This document shows, piece after piece, positions 24,764 through 33,767 of a stretch of DNA of 47,516 nucleotides. Source of the DNA: Cellulomonas avistercoris. GTDB lineage: Bacteria > Actinomycetota > Actinomycetes > Actinomycetales > Cellulomonadaceae. How positions within the stretch are numbered: the first letter of the stretch is position 1; the number at the start of each line of letters is the position of its first letter. The notes beneath the pieces were generated by a model. That model worked only from the letters and a program-made list of their open reading frames with translations. It was not told the origin of the DNA and ran no database searches. The stretch lies in NCBI RefSeq assembly GCF_014836445.1, contig NZ_JACSQV010000009.1:1-47516 (forward strand). Direction: 5' to 3'. Both the position numbers and the translations under genes were made by a program.

Positions 24764-26136
24764 CCACCACGCCCCGCGGCACCGACCGTCAGGCAGCCGC
24801 CCGTGACCACCTGTGGGGCCACTTCACGCGGCAGAGCGCCTGGGAGCACGGCGTCCCGACGATCGTGCGCGGCGAGGGCCACCACCTCTGGGACGCCGAC
24901 GGCCACCGGCTGATCGACGGCCTGTCGGGGCTCTTCGTGGTCCAGCTCGGGCACGGGCGCGAGGAGCTCGCCCTGGCGGCCGCGGCGCAGGCCCGCGAGC
25001 TGGCGTTCTTCCCGATCTGGTCGTACGCCCACCCGCAGGCGATCGACCTGGCGGAGCGGCTGGCGTCCTACGCACCGGGCGACCTCAACCGGGTCTTCTT
25101 CACGACGGGCGGCGGCGAGGCCGTCGAGACGGCCTGGAAGCTCGCGAAGCAGTACTGGAGGCTCCGGGGCCGCCCCGGCAAGCACAAGGTGGTCTCGCGC
25201 GCCGTGGCTTACCACGGGACGACGCAGGGCGCGCTGTCGATCACGGGACTGCCCGAGCTCAAGGCACCGTTCGAGCCGCTGGTCCCCGGCGCGCACAAGG
25301 TGCCGAACACGAACGCGTACCGCGCTCCCGAGCACCTGCGCGACGACCCCAAGGCGTTCGGTCGCTGGGCGGCCGACCGCATCGGCGAGGCCATCGAGTT
25401 CGAGGGGCCGGACACGGTCGCCGCCGTGTTCCTCGAGCCCGTGCAGAACGCGGGCGGGTGCTTCCCTCCCCCGCCGGGGTACTTCGAGCGCGTCCGCGAG
25501 ATCTGCGACGAGCACGACGTGCTGCTCGTCTCCGACGAGGTGATCTGCGCCTTCGGGCGCATCGGGTCGATGTTCGCGTGCGACGACGTCGGCTACGTGC
25601 CCGACATGATCACGTGCGCCAAGGGCATGACCTCGGGCTACTCCCCCATCGGCGCGTGCCTCGTGTCCGACCGCGTGTTCGAGCCGTTCGCGACCGGCAC
25701 GACGAGCTTCGCGCACGGCTACACCTTCGGCGGGCACCCCGTGTCCGCGGCGGTCGCCATGGCGAACCTCGACCTGTTCGAGTCCGAAGGCGTCCTCGAC
25801 CACGTGCGCACGAACGCGCCCGTCCTGCGCTCGACGCTCGAGCGCCTGCTCGACCTGCCGATCGTCGGCGACGTCCGCGGCGAGGGCTACTTCTACGGGA
25901 TCGAGCTGGTCAAGGACGCCACGACGCGCGAGACGTTCGACGACGAGGAGTCCGAGCGGCTCCTGCGGGGCTTCCTGACGCCCGCGCTGTACGAGGCCGG
26001 CCTGTACTGCCGCGCCGACGACCGCGGCGACCCGGTGGTGCAGCTCGCACCGCCGCTCACGTGCGGGCCGGCGCAGTTCGACGAGATCGAGCAGATCCTG
26101 CGCGGGGTGCTGACCGACGCCTGGGCGCGGCTGTGA
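24760..26136 (+). CDS. Class III aminotransferase, putrescine type
   Basis: PLP enzyme moving an amino group from a diamine or omega-amino acid to a keto acid. The 458-aa product shows GHHLWDADGHRLIDGLSGLFVVQLGHG at the N-terminus, FFTTGGGEAVETAWKLAKQYW (phosphate-binding), EPVQNAGG, and LLVSDEVICAFGRIGSMF with the PLP Asp. The PLP lysine is K288 in TCAKGMTSGYSPIGA. These features resemble SpuC-like putrescine:pyruvate aminotransferases and related omega-transaminases (family knowledge). Its ATG overlaps the Lrp stop and its stop overlaps the FAD oxidase start. With the dehydrogenase it would give putrescine to 4-aminobutanal to GABA. Confidence 0.88.
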   Translation: MTTTPRGTDRQAAARDHLWGHFTRQSAWEHGVPTIVRGEGHHLWDADGHRLIDGLSGLFVVQLGHGREELALAAAAQARELAFFPIWSYAHPQAIDLAERLASYAPGDLNRVFFTTGGGEAVETAWKLAKQYWRLRGRPGKHKVVSRAVAYHGTTQGALSITGLPELKAPFEPLVPGAHKVPNTNAYRAPEHLRDDPKAFGRWAADRIGEAIEFEGPDTVAAVFLEPVQNAGGCFPPPPGYFERVREICDEHDVLLVSDEVICAFGRIGSMFACDDVGYVPDMITCAKGMTSGYSPIGACLVSDRVFEPFATGTTSFAHGYTFGGHPVSAAVAMANLDLFESEGVLDHVRTNAPVLRSTLERLLDLPIVGDVRGEGYFYGIELVKDATTRETFDDEESERLLRGFLTPALYEAGLYCRADDRGDPVVQLAPPLTCGPAQFDEIEQILRGVLTDAWARL

Positions 26137-27509
26137 CGATCGCGGACGTGTCCCTGTGGTGGGAGCAGGTCGTGGCGGACGACCCCGACGCCGCCCGCGC
26201 CCGTCCGCCGCTGGACGGCGACACCACCGCCGACGTCGTGGTGGTGGGGGGCGGCTACAGCGGACTGTGGACCGCGTACTACCTGCTCGAGGCCGACCCG
26301 TCCCTCGACGTGCTCGTGCTCGACGCCGAGGTGGTGGGCTTCGGCGCCAGCGGCCGCAACGGCGGCTGGTGCTCGGCGCTGTTCCCTGTCGGGCCCGACG
26401 CGCTCGCGCGCCGCCACGGGCCGGACGCGGCGCACGCCATGCGCGCCGCGCTGCGCGACACGGTCGTCGAGGTCGGCGGCGTCACGGCGGCCGAGCAGAT
26501 CGACTGCGACTTCCGCTTCGGCGGCACGGTGACGCTCGCACGCACGTCGCCGCAGGTGGACCGGGTGGCCGCGCACGTGGCCGAGGCGGGCCGGTGGGGC
26601 GACGAGGAGCACCTGCTCGACGCCGACGGGGTGGCGGCCCACGTGCGCGCGTCGGGTGTGCTCGCCGGTTCGTGGACGCCCGACTGCGCGAGCGTCCAGC
26701 CGGCCCGGCTGGTCCGGGGCCTGGCGGGCGTCGTCGAGCAGCGGGGCGCGCGCATCGCCGAGGGCACGACCGTGCGGCGCATCTCGCCCCGCGCCGTCGT
26801 GACCGACCGCGGCACCGCCCGCTGCCGGTGGGTCGTGCGGGCCACCGAGGCGTGGACGGCGCAGCAGGCGCCCACCCGGCGCGCCGTCGCGCCGGTGTAC
26901 TCCCTCATGATCGCCACCGAGCCGCTGCCCGCGGACGTGTGGGACCGGATCGGTCTCGACCGCGGCCAGACGTTCGCCGACGCGCGTCACCTCGTCGTCT
27001 ACGGGCAGCGCACCGCCGACGACCGCCTCGCGTTCGGGGGACGCGGGGCGCCGTACCACGCGGGGTCGCGCATCGAGCCCGCCTACGACCGGGTGCCGCA
27101 CGTGCACGAGCACCTGCGCCGCGCGCTGGTCGACCTCTTCCCCGCGGTGGCAGGGTTCGAGGTGACCCACACATGGGGTGGGCCGCTGGCCGTCCCGCGC
27201 GACTGGCACCCGTCGGTCGGGTTCGACCCCGACACCGGGATCGGCTGGGCGGGCGGCTACGTGGGCGACGGGGTCGCCGCGTCGAACCTCGCCGGTCGGA
27301 CCCTGGCGGACCTCGTGACCGGTGCGGACACCCCGCTGACCCGGCTGCCGTGGGTCGGGCACCGCTCACCCGCGTGGGAGCCCGAGCCCCTGCGCTGGGC
27401 CGGGATCACCGCCGCCCGGTGGGCCGCCGCGTGGTCGGACCGCACCGAGCGACGCACGGGTCGCAGCAGCCGCGCGGCCGATGCGCTGGCGCCCCTGCTC
27501 GGCGGGTGA
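26133..27509 (+). CDS. FAD-dependent amine/amino acid oxidoreductase (DAO family)
   Basis: Predicted flavoenzyme oxidising an amine with O2. The 458-aa protein has a dinucleotide-binding motif VVVVGGGYSGLWTAYYL (about 35-51) and the FGASGRNGGWCSALFPVG segment seen in PuuB-like and related DAO oxidases. Mid-protein FGGRGAPYH follows, and the C-terminal FAD contact is IGWAGGYVGDGVAASNLAGRTLADL. GTG at 26133 overlaps the aminotransferase stop (GTGA); a second GTG at 26148 is possible. Gamma-glutamylputrescine oxidase is the best-known relative in polyamine clusters, but no glutamylputrescine synthetase is in this window, so the substrate is open. Confidence 0.82.
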   Translation: MTIADVSLWWEQVVADDPDAARARPPLDGDTTADVVVVGGGYSGLWTAYYLLEADPSLDVLVLDAEVVGFGASGRNGGWCSALFPVGPDALARRHGPDAAHAMRAALRDTVVEVGGVTAAEQIDCDFRFGGTVTLARTSPQVDRVAAHVAEAGRWGDEEHLLDADGVAAHVRASGVLAGSWTPDCASVQPARLVRGLAGVVEQRGARIAEGTTVRRISPRAVVTDRGTARCRWVVRATEAWTAQQAPTRRAVAPVYSLMIATEPLPADVWDRIGLDRGQTFADARHLVVYGQRTADDRLAFGGRGAPYHAGSRIEPAYDRVPHVHEHLRRALVDLFPAVAGFEVTHTWGGPLAVPRDWHPSVGFDPDTGIGWAGGYVGDGVAASNLAGRTLADLVTGADTPLTRLPWVGHRSPAWEPEPLRWAGITAARWAAAWSDRTERRTGRSSRAADALAPLLGG

Positions 27510-27552
27510 CCGCGCGGACGGCGAGGCACCCGGTGGCGTCGGCAGCGTGCGG

Positions 27553-28707
27553 TCAGCCGGCTGCGAGCACCTCGTGCGCGCGTGCGCGCGCCCACGTCTC
27601 GGCGTCGAGGACCGCCTCGAGCGTGAGGGCGTCGGGCGGCGTGCCGACGTGCTCCGCCAGCACGCGGTCCACCGTCGCGACGATCTGCCCGAAGCCGATC
27701 CGACCCGCCAGGAACGCCCCGACGCACTCCTCGTTGGCCGCGTTGTAGACGGCCGGGTGCGTCGCCGAGGCCGCGGCCGCCGTGCGCGCCAGGGCCACGG
27801 CGGGGAACACGTCCTCGTCGAGCGGCTCGAAGGTCCACGACGTCGCGGTCGACCAGTCGCACGCACGCGCCGCACCGGGCACGCGGTCCGGCCAGGCCAG
27901 GCCCAGCGCGATCGGCAGCCGCATGTCCGGCGGCGACGCCTGCGCGATCGTCGAGCCGTCGACGAACTCGACCATCGAGTGCACGACCGACTGCGGGTGC
28001 ACGACGACGGCGATCCGCTCGACCGGGATGCCGAACAGGAGATGGGCCTCGATGAGCTCGAGGCCCTTGTTCATGAGGCTGGCGGAGTTGACCGTGACGA
28101 CCGGCCCCATCGACCACGTCGGGTGCGCCAGCGCCTGCTGCGGCGTGGCCGCGCGCACCTGCTCGGCCGACCAGCCGCGGAAGGGACCTCCCGACGCGGT
28201 CAGCACCAGCCGCTGGACCTCGTGGTCGTGGCCCGATCGCAGCGCCTGCGCGATCGCCGAGTGCTCGGAGTCGACGGGCACGATCTGCCCGGGCCGGACC
28301 GCCGCGGCGTGCACGAGCGCACCGCCGACCACCAGCGACTCCTTGTTGGCGAGCGCCAGCGTGCTGCCCGCGCGCAGCGCGGCGAGCGTCGGGAGCAGGC
28401 CCACCGAGCCGGTGATCCCGTTCAGCACGACGTCGGCACCCGACGCCGCGAGCTCCGCGGAGGCGTCCGGTCCGTCCAGCACGCGGGTGCCCGGCAGCGC
28501 GTCGCGCACGATCGCCGCGACCGCGGGATCGGCGACCGCCACCACGGGGACCGCGTGCGCCCGGGCCTGTGCCACGAGCAGCTCGACGTTCCCGCCGCCC
28601 GCCGACAGGCCCGCGACCGTGAAGCTGTCCGGCCGCGTCGCCATGATCTCCAGCGCCTGCGTGCCGATCGAGCCGGTCGACCCGAGCACGACGACCGACC
28701 GGCTCAC
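27553..28707 (-). CDS. dxr: 1-deoxy-D-xylulose 5-phosphate reductoisomerase
   Basis: Converts DXP to MEP, the first committed step of the MEP isoprenoid pathway. The 384-aa protein opens [18 protein letters not shown] (NADPH fold). [34 protein letters not shown] and [13 protein letters not shown] (metal ligands D and E) follow. [11 protein letters not shown] and [34 protein letters not shown] then complete the active site. GTG 28707 begins exactly at the conserved N-terminus. It follows the DivIVA-like gene. In related genomes rseP and ispG come next; here the polyamine island intervenes. Confidence 0.96.
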   Translation of the reverse strand: MSRSVVVLGSTGSIGTQALEIMATRPDSFTVAGLSAGGGNVELLVAQARAHAVPVVAVADPAVAAIVRDALPGTRVLDGPDASAELAASGADVVLNGITGSVGLLPTLAALRAGSTLALANKESLVVGGALVHAAAVRPGQIVPVDSEHSAIAQALRSGHDHEVQRLVLTASGGPFRGWSAEQVRAATPQQALAHPTWSMGPVVTVNSASLMNKGLELIEAHLLFGIPVERIAVVVHPQSVVHSMVEFVDGSTIAQASPPDMRLPIALGLAWPDRVPGAARACDWSTATSWTFEPLDEDVFPAVALARTAAAASATHPAVYNAANEECVGAFLAGRIGFGQIVATVDRVLAEHVGTPPDALTLEAVLDAETWARARAHEVLAAG

Positions 28708-28738
28708 GGCCGGCTCCGGTGGTCCGTGCCCCACGTGC

Positions 28739-29293
28739 TCACTCGACGCCGAGCAGGACCTCGACCGCGCGCGCGACGAACGCGTCGACCGGGCCCTCCG
28801 CGTAGCCGTTGCGGCCGTTGCGGCGCCGGAACGTGGTGGCACGCACCTCGCCCGCCGTCAGCGGCGCGCCCGTGTCGAAGTAGGCGACGAGCCGGTGGCA
28901 CAGCTCGTCCACGTCGGCGGGCTCGTAGCCGGGCTTGCGCCCCTCGGGCGGCGCGAAACGGTCGCCGTCGGGGCGGCCGAGGCGCCCGTAGAGCGTGCGG
29001 GCCTGCGCGCCGAGGTGCGCCATCCACGCCTCCTGGCCGCGCTCGGTGACGAACTGCGCGCGGTGCCGCGCGACGAACGCGGCCTCGAGCCGGTCGAGCG
29101 CGGCGTCCACCGCGGCCGTCACGTAGCCCCCGCGCACGAGGTCGAACGCCACCTGGCGCACGTCCGCACCGGAGATCGCGGTCGCGGGTCCCTGCTCGTA
29201 GACGGAGCGTGCGTGCGAGAAGAACTCGTCGACCTCGTCGGGGTCGTACCCACGCCGGAGCCCGGACACCGTGCGGAACATGCCGTCGCTCAC
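28739..29293 (-). CDS. DivIVA-domain protein
   Basis: 184-aa protein with two short DivIVA-like motifs: [25 protein letters not shown] at the start and [23 protein letters not shown] at about 108-130. Between them lies a helical segment. It lacks the long coiled coil of Wag31/DivIVA, so it is not the main polar growth protein; actinobacteria carry such small DivIVA-domain proteins between rlmN and dxr. The GTG start overlaps the rlmN stop by 4 nt (GTGA), so it is translationally coupled. Role unknown, perhaps cell-envelope linked. Confidence 0.82.
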   Translation of the reverse strand: MSDGMFRTVSGLRRGYDPDEVDEFFSHARSVYEQGPATAISGADVRQVAFDLVRGGYVTAAVDAALDRLEAAFVARHRAQFVTERGQEAWMAHLGAQARTLYGRLGRPDGDRFAPPEGRKPGYEPADVDELCHRLVAYFDTGAPLTAGEVRATTFRRRNGRNGYAEGPVDAFVARAVEVLLGVE

Positions 29294-30420
29294 TCGTCCT
29301 CCTCCGCCGCGAGCTGGCCGCAGGCGCCGTCGATGTCGCTGCCCCGGGTGTCCCGGATCGTGGTCGGGATGCCGTGCGCGCGCAAGCGTGCCACGAACTC
29401 GCGCTCGACCTGCGGATCGCTCGCCGTCCAGCGCGAACCCGGTGTCGGGTTCAGCGGGATCGGGTTGCAGTGCACCCACCCGGCGCCGCCGCGCGCGAGG
29501 AGCTTCTCCCCCAGCAGGTCCGCGCGCCACGCGTGGTCGTTGACGTCCCGGATCAGCGCGTACTCGATGGACACCCGACGACCGGTGGCGTCGAAGTACC
29601 GGCGGGCGGAGTCGAGCGCCTCGTCGACGCTCCAGCGGGTGTTCACCGGGACGAGCTCGCTGCGCAGCTCGTCGTCGGGTGCGTGCAGCGACAGCGCGAG
29701 CGTCACCGGGATCCCCTCGCCGGCGAGCTTGTCCATCGCCGGGACGAGCCCCACGGTCGAGACCGTGACGTTGCGCGCGGACAGCCCCAGGCCGTCCGGC
29801 GCCGGCGCGACGAGGCGGCGCACGGTCGCCATGACGGACTTGTAGTTGGCGAGCGGCTCGCCCATGCCCATGAAGACGACGTTGCTCAGCCGCGTCGCGC
29901 CCCCGGGGACCTCACCGGCCGACAGCGCCCGCGCAGCCTGGCGCACCTGCTCGACGATCTCCGCCGTCGAGAGGTTGCGCAGCAGACCCATCTTCCCGGT
30001 CGCGCAGAACGAGCAGGCCAGGCCGCAGCCCGCCTGGGACGACACGCACAGCGTGGTGCGGTTCGCGTAGCGCATGAGCACCGACTCGACCTTGGCGCCG
30101 TCGAACAGGTGGTACAGCGTCTTGACCGTCGTGCCGTGGTCGGCCGTCAGCGTGCGGCTCGTGGTGAGCAGCTCGGGGAACAGGTCGGCGACGAGCACGT
30201 CCCGGCTCGCCTTCGGCAGGTCGGTCATCGCCTCGGCGTCGGCCGTCAGGTGCGTGAAGTAGTGCGTCGCGAGCTGCTTGGCGCGGAACGGCTTCTCGCC
30301 GAGCGCCGTGACGGCCTCGACGCGCTCGTCGGGCGTCAGGTCGACGAAGTGGCGCGGCGGCTTGCCGCGCGCACCGCGCGAGGTCGCGGTGAGCTGGAGA
30401 CGTACGGGGGTGGCGTTCAC
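29290..30420 (-). CDS. rlmN: 23S rRNA/tRNA (adenine-C2)-methyltransferase RlmN
   Basis: Radical-SAM enzyme methylating C2 of A2503 in 23S rRNA and A37 in some tRNAs. The 376-aa product has the cluster motif [14 protein letters not shown] (CxxxCxxC) and [48 protein letters not shown] and the C-terminal DIDGACGQL follow, with the catalytic methyl-carrying Cys in the last. GTG 30420 follows AAGGAGGG. Downstream of cdsA with a 33-nt gap. Confidence 0.96.
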   Translation of the reverse strand: MNATPVRLQLTATSRGARGKPPRHFVDLTPDERVEAVTALGEKPFRAKQLATHYFTHLTADAEAMTDLPKASRDVLVADLFPELLTTSRTLTADHGTTVKTLYHLFDGAKVESVLMRYANRTTLCVSSQAGCGLACSFCATGKMGLLRNLSTAEIVEQVRQAARALSAGEVPGGATRLSNVVFMGMGEPLANYKSVMATVRRLVAPAPDGLGLSARNVTVSTVGLVPAMDKLAGEGIPVTLALSLHAPDDELRSELVPVNTRWSVDEALDSARRYFDATGRRVSIEYALIRDVNDHAWRADLLGEKLLARGGAGWVHCNPIPLNPTPGSRWTASDPQVEREFVARLRAHGIPTTIRDTRGSDIDGACGQLAAEEDE

Positions 30421-30453
30421 GGTCGGCGCCCTCCTTCTGGTGGTGAGGGGCGG

Positions 30454-31296
30454 TCAGCCTGCGGGCGGCTGCAGGACGGTGAGCAGCACCCACACGGTCG
30501 GAGCCGTCAGCAGGAGCGAGTCGAGACGGTCGAGCACGCCGCCGTGGCCGGGCAGCAGGCGGCCCATGTCCTTGAGCTCGAGGTCCCGCTTGATCATGGA
30601 CTCGGCGAGGTCGCCGAGCGTGGCGCTCACGACGACGCCCACGCCGAGCAGCGCACCCACGAGGGGTTCGCCCTGGAACACCGTCTGGACGCCGACGACA
30701 CCGACGACGCTCGTGAGCACGAGGGAGCCGAACAGCCCTTCCCAGGACTTCTTGGGGCTGACGGAGGGCGCGAGCGGATGGCGCCCGAGCAGCGTCCCGA
30801 CGACGTAGCCGCCGGTGTCGCACGCGACCGCCAGGAGCACGAAGAGCGCGACGCGCGCGGGCCCGTCCGGCTCGGCCAGCAGCAGCATGACGAACCCGCC
30901 GAGGAACGGCAGGTAGGCGGCCGCGAAGGTGGCCGCCGACGCGTCGCGCAGCGCCGCCTCGCCGCTGCCGTCCAGGACGCGCCACACGACGGCACCGCCC
31001 ACGGTCAGCAGGAACGCGACGAACAGCGCCTCGGTCCCCGCGACGTACGCGGACACCAGGATCCCCGCCGAGCCGACGATCAGCGGCACGAGGGGCAGGT
31101 GGATCGCCCGCCGGCCGAATGCCTGCGCGAGCTCCCACATCGCGGCCGCCACGGCCAGCACGGCGAAGGCGGCGAACGCCTCCTTGCGGATGAAGAGCGA
31201 GGCGCCGACGACTCCGAGCAGCACGACGCCGACCGTCACCGCGGCCGGGAGGTCCCGGCCCGCGCCGGTCTTGCGGGGTGCGGCGAGCTGCGTCAT
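30454..31296 (-). CDS. cdsA: Phosphatidate cytidylyltransferase
   Basis: Makes CDP-diacylglycerol from phosphatidic acid and CTP for phospholipid synthesis. The 280-aa membrane protein has several hydrophobic helices starting about residue 20 and the family signature SMIKRDLELKDMGRLLPGHGGVLDRLDSLL near the C-terminus. The start codon overlaps the frr stop by one base (TGATG), so the two are coupled. Confidence 0.95.
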   Translation of the reverse strand: MTQLAAPRKTGAGRDLPAAVTVGVVLLGVVGASLFIRKEAFAAFAVLAVAAAMWELAQAFGRRAIHLPLVPLIVGSAGILVSAYVAGTEALFVAFLLTVGGAVVWRVLDGSGEAALRDASAATFAAAYLPFLGGFVMLLLAEPDGPARVALFVLLAVACDTGGYVVGTLLGRHPLAPSVSPKKSWEGLFGSLVLTSVVGVVGVQTVFQGEPLVGALLGVGVVVSATLGDLAESMIKRDLELKDMGRLLPGHGGVLDRLDSLLLTAPTVWVLLTVLQPPAG

Positions 31297-31853
31297 CAGA
31301 CCTCGAGGAGCTCGCTCTCCTTGGAGGCGAGCAGCTGGTCGACGAGCTCGACGTGCTTCTTCGTCAGCGCCTCGAGCTCCTTCTCTGCGCGTGCGACCTC
31401 GTCCTCGCCCGCCTCGCCGTCCTTGGCGATGCGGTCGAGCTCCTCCTTGGCCCGGCGGCGCACGGAGCGCACCGAGATGCGGGCGTCCTCGGCCTTGGTC
31501 TTGGCGAGCTTGACGAAGTCCTTGCGACGCTCGGCCGTCAGGGCCGGGAGCACGACGCGCACGACGTTGCCGTCGTTCGTGGGGTTGACCCCCAGGTCGG
31601 AGTCGCGCAGCGCCTTCTCGATCGCCGTGGTCGACGACTTGTCGAACGGCGAGACGAGGATCGTGCGGGCCTCGACGACGTTGAACGAGGCCAGCTGCTG
31701 CAGGGGCGTCGGCGCACCGTAGTAGTCGACGAACACCTTCGCGAACATCGCGGCGTTCGCACGTCCCGTGCGGATCGCGGAGAAGTCCTCCTTCGCGACG
31801 CCCACGGCCTTGTCCATCTTCTCCTCGGCCTCGAGAAGTGTGTCGTCGATCAC
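31296..31853 (-). CDS. frr: Ribosome recycling factor
   Basis: Splits post-termination ribosomes with EF-G. The 185-aa protein is the standard length and shows [78 protein letters not shown] sequence, and a helical C-terminus. GTG 31853 has AAGGAG five bases upstream. Located between pyrH and cdsA. Confidence 0.97.
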   Translation of the reverse strand: MIDDTLLEAEEKMDKAVGVAKEDFSAIRTGRANAAMFAKVFVDYYGAPTPLQQLASFNVVEARTILVSPFDKSSTTAIEKALRDSDLGVNPTNDGNVVRVVLPALTAERRKDFVKLAKTKAEDARISVRSVRRRAKEELDRIAKDGEAGEDEVARAEKELEALTKKHVELVDQLLASKESELLEV

Positions 31854-31888
31854 CGGTGCTCCTTCGTCTGGGTCGTGGACATGGGCGT

Positions 31889-31909
31889 GCGGGCGGCGGG
31901 GCCGCCTGC
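31889..31909 (-). terminator. Hairpin after pyrH
   Basis: GCGGGCGGC (31889-31897) and GCCGCCTGC (31901-31909) pair with one mismatch and a 3-nt loop, 7 nt beyond the pyrH stop on the minus strand. It may attenuate transcription into frr. Confidence 0.4.
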
Positions 31910-31916
31910 GCGGTGC

Positions 31917-32672
31917 TCAGCTCGCGGTGACGAGCGTCCCGATCTTCTCACCCTCGAGCGCCCGCGTGACGTTGCCGGTCTCCTCGAGGCCGAAGACGCG
32001 CATCGGCACGTCGTTGTCGCGGCACAGGCTCAGGGCCGACGTGTCCATCACGCCGAGCTCGCCGACGATCGCCTCGGTGTACGTCAGGTGGTCGAGCTTG
32101 CGGGCGTCGGGGTCGAGACGCGGGTCCGCGGTGTAGACGCCGTCCACGCCGTTCTTCGCCATGAGCACCTCGTGGCAGTGCGTCTCGAGGGCACGCTGGA
32201 CGGCGACCGTGTCGGTCGAGAAGTAGGGCATGCCCGCGCCGGCGCCGAAGATGACGACGCGGCCCTTCTCGAGGTGACGGATCGCGCGCAGCGGGATGTA
32301 CGGCTCGGCGACCTGACCCATCGCGATGGCGGTCTGCACGCGCGTGCTGACGCCGGCCTGCTCGAGGAAGTCCTGCAGCGCGAGGCAGTTCATCACCGTG
32401 CCGAGCATCCCCATGTAGTCGGCCCGGGCGCGGTCCATGCCGCTGACCTGGAGCTCGACGCCACGGAAGAAGTTCCCACCGCCGACGACGATCGCGACCT
32501 GGACGCCGCTGTCGACCGCCGCACCGATCTCCTTCGCGATCCGACGGACCACGGGGATCGCCAGGCCGACGGCGCCTCCGCCGAAGCTCTCGCCGGAGAG
32601 CTTGAGCAGGACGCGTCGTGCCCCGTCCGGCGTGCCCCTGTGCGACACCTGCGGCGACGGCTGCTGGCTCAC
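31917..32672 (-). CDS. pyrH: UMP kinase
   Basis: Phosphorylates UMP to UDP in pyrimidine synthesis. The 251-aa protein has [79 protein letters not shown] and [22 protein letters not shown], typical of the bacterial amino-acid-kinase-fold UMP kinase. GTG 32672 follows GAGGTGGAG. It is separated from tsf by 135 nt containing a strong terminator, so it probably has its own promoter. Confidence 0.97.
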   Translation of the reverse strand: MSQQPSPQVSHRGTPDGARRVLLKLSGESFGGGAVGLAIPVVRRIAKEIGAAVDSGVQVAIVVGGGNFFRGVELQVSGMDRARADYMGMLGTVMNCLALQDFLEQAGVSTRVQTAIAMGQVAEPYIPLRAIRHLEKGRVVIFGAGAGMPYFSTDTVAVQRALETHCHEVLMAKNGVDGVYTADPRLDPDARKLDHLTYTEAIVGELGVMDTSALSLCRDNDVPMRVFGLEETGNVTRALEGEKIGTLVTAS

Positions 32673-32759
32673 GTGTTCTCCACCTCGCTCGTGCGCCGCG
32701 TGGCGCGTGGCCGCTGGATGGCTGCGGGTCGTCCGGCGGACCGCGGACTCCCGGTGCGG

Positions 32760-32793
32760 CGGTGGCCCCGACCCTCGCGGGCCGGGGCCACCG
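32760..32793 (-). terminator. tsf terminator
   Basis: An 11-bp perfect stem pairs CGGTGGCCCCG (32760-32770) with CGGGGCCACCG (32783-32793) around a 12-nt loop. It starts 14 nt after the tsf stop on the minus strand. Confidence 0.8.
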
Positions 32794-32807
32794 TCGTCGT
32801 CACGCGG

Positions 32808-33653
32808 TCAGGCTCCGACGCGGTAGCGCACGAAGCCCGTGACGGTGCCGCCGACCTCGGCGAGCACCTGGGCGACCGACTTCTTGTTGTCCTTCGCGAA
32901 GGCCTGGTCCAGCAGGACGGCGTCCTTGAAGAACCCGTTGAGGCGACCCTCGACGATCTTCGGCAGCGCGCCCTCGGGCTTGCCCTCGTTGCGGGCCGTC
33001 TCCTCGGCGATGCGGCGCTCGTTCTCCACGACGTCCGCCGGGACCTCGTCGCGCGACAGGTACGACGGCGAGAAGGCGGCGACGTGCGTCGCGATGTCGC
33101 GGGCGACCGCGGCACCGGCCTGGTCGGTCGCGATCAGGACGCCGACCTGCGGCGGGAGGTCCTTGTTGACCTTGTGCAGGTAGACCTCGACGTGCTCACC
33201 CGCGAGGCGGGCCACGCGGCGCACGACGACCTTCTCGCCCAGCGTCGCGGCCGTCTCGTCGACGACCGTCTGCACGGGCGTGCCGTCCGACTCGGCGGCG
33301 AGGAGCGCGTCGGCGTCGGCCGCGCCAGAGGCGACGGCGGCGGCCAGGACCCGCTCCGCGAGCGAGATGAAGGTCTGGTTCTTCGCGACGAAGTCCGTCT
33401 CGGAGTTGATCTCGACGAGCACGCCCGTCTGACCCTCACCGTCGGCGGTGGGGCCGACGTGCGCCGCGACCAGGCCGTCGGAGGCCGCGCGACCCTCGCG
33501 CTTGCCGACGCCCTTGAGGCCCTTGACGCGGATGATCTCGAGGGCCTTGTCGGCGTCGCCGTCGGCCTCCTCGAGCGCCTTCTTCACGTCCATCATGCCC
33601 GCGCCGGTCCGCTCGCGCAGCGCCTTGATGTCTGCCAGCGAGTAGTTCGCCAT
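32808..33653 (-). CDS. tsf: Elongation factor Ts
   Basis: Nucleotide exchange factor for EF-Tu. The 281-aa product begins [46 protein letters not shown], the canonical EF-Ts N-terminus. [18 protein letters not shown] follows, then two globular domains. ATG 33653 was chosen at that canonical N-terminus. It follows rpsB after a 114-nt spacer with three hairpins. Confidence 0.97.
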   Translation of the reverse strand: MANYSLADIKALRERTGAGMMDVKKALEEADGDADKALEIIRVKGLKGVGKREGRAASDGLVAAHVGPTADGEGQTGVLVEINSETDFVAKNQTFISLAERVLAAAVASGAADADALLAAESDGTPVQTVVDETAATLGEKVVVRRVARLAGEHVEVYLHKVNKDLPPQVGVLIATDQAGAAVARDIATHVAAFSPSYLSRDEVPADVVENERRIAEETARNEGKPEGALPKIVEGRLNGFFKDAVLLDQAFAKDNKKSVAQVLAEVGGTVTGFVRYRVGA

Positions 33654-33680
33654 CAGTGGTGTCCGTCCTCGAGTTCTCGT

Positions 33681-33761
33681 CATGCCGACGTCCTCGGCAT
33701 GCCGGGTGCGGCGCGTCGCCGCGCCGCACCCGTGGGTCGAGCCGGGCGCCCGCGCGGGCGC
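33681..33761 (-). terminator. Three tandem hairpins between rpsB and tsf
   Basis: In transcription order: a perfect 16-bp palindrome (33746-33761) 6 nt after the rpsB stop; a 12-bp stem GGGTGCGGCGCG with its complement (33704-33715 with 33720-33731, 4-nt loop); and a 7-bp stem CATGCCG/CGGCATG (33681-33687 with 33695-33701). The middle one is a strong terminator. Some readthrough or an internal promoter must feed tsf. Confidence 0.7.
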
Positions 33762-33767
33762 AGGGCG

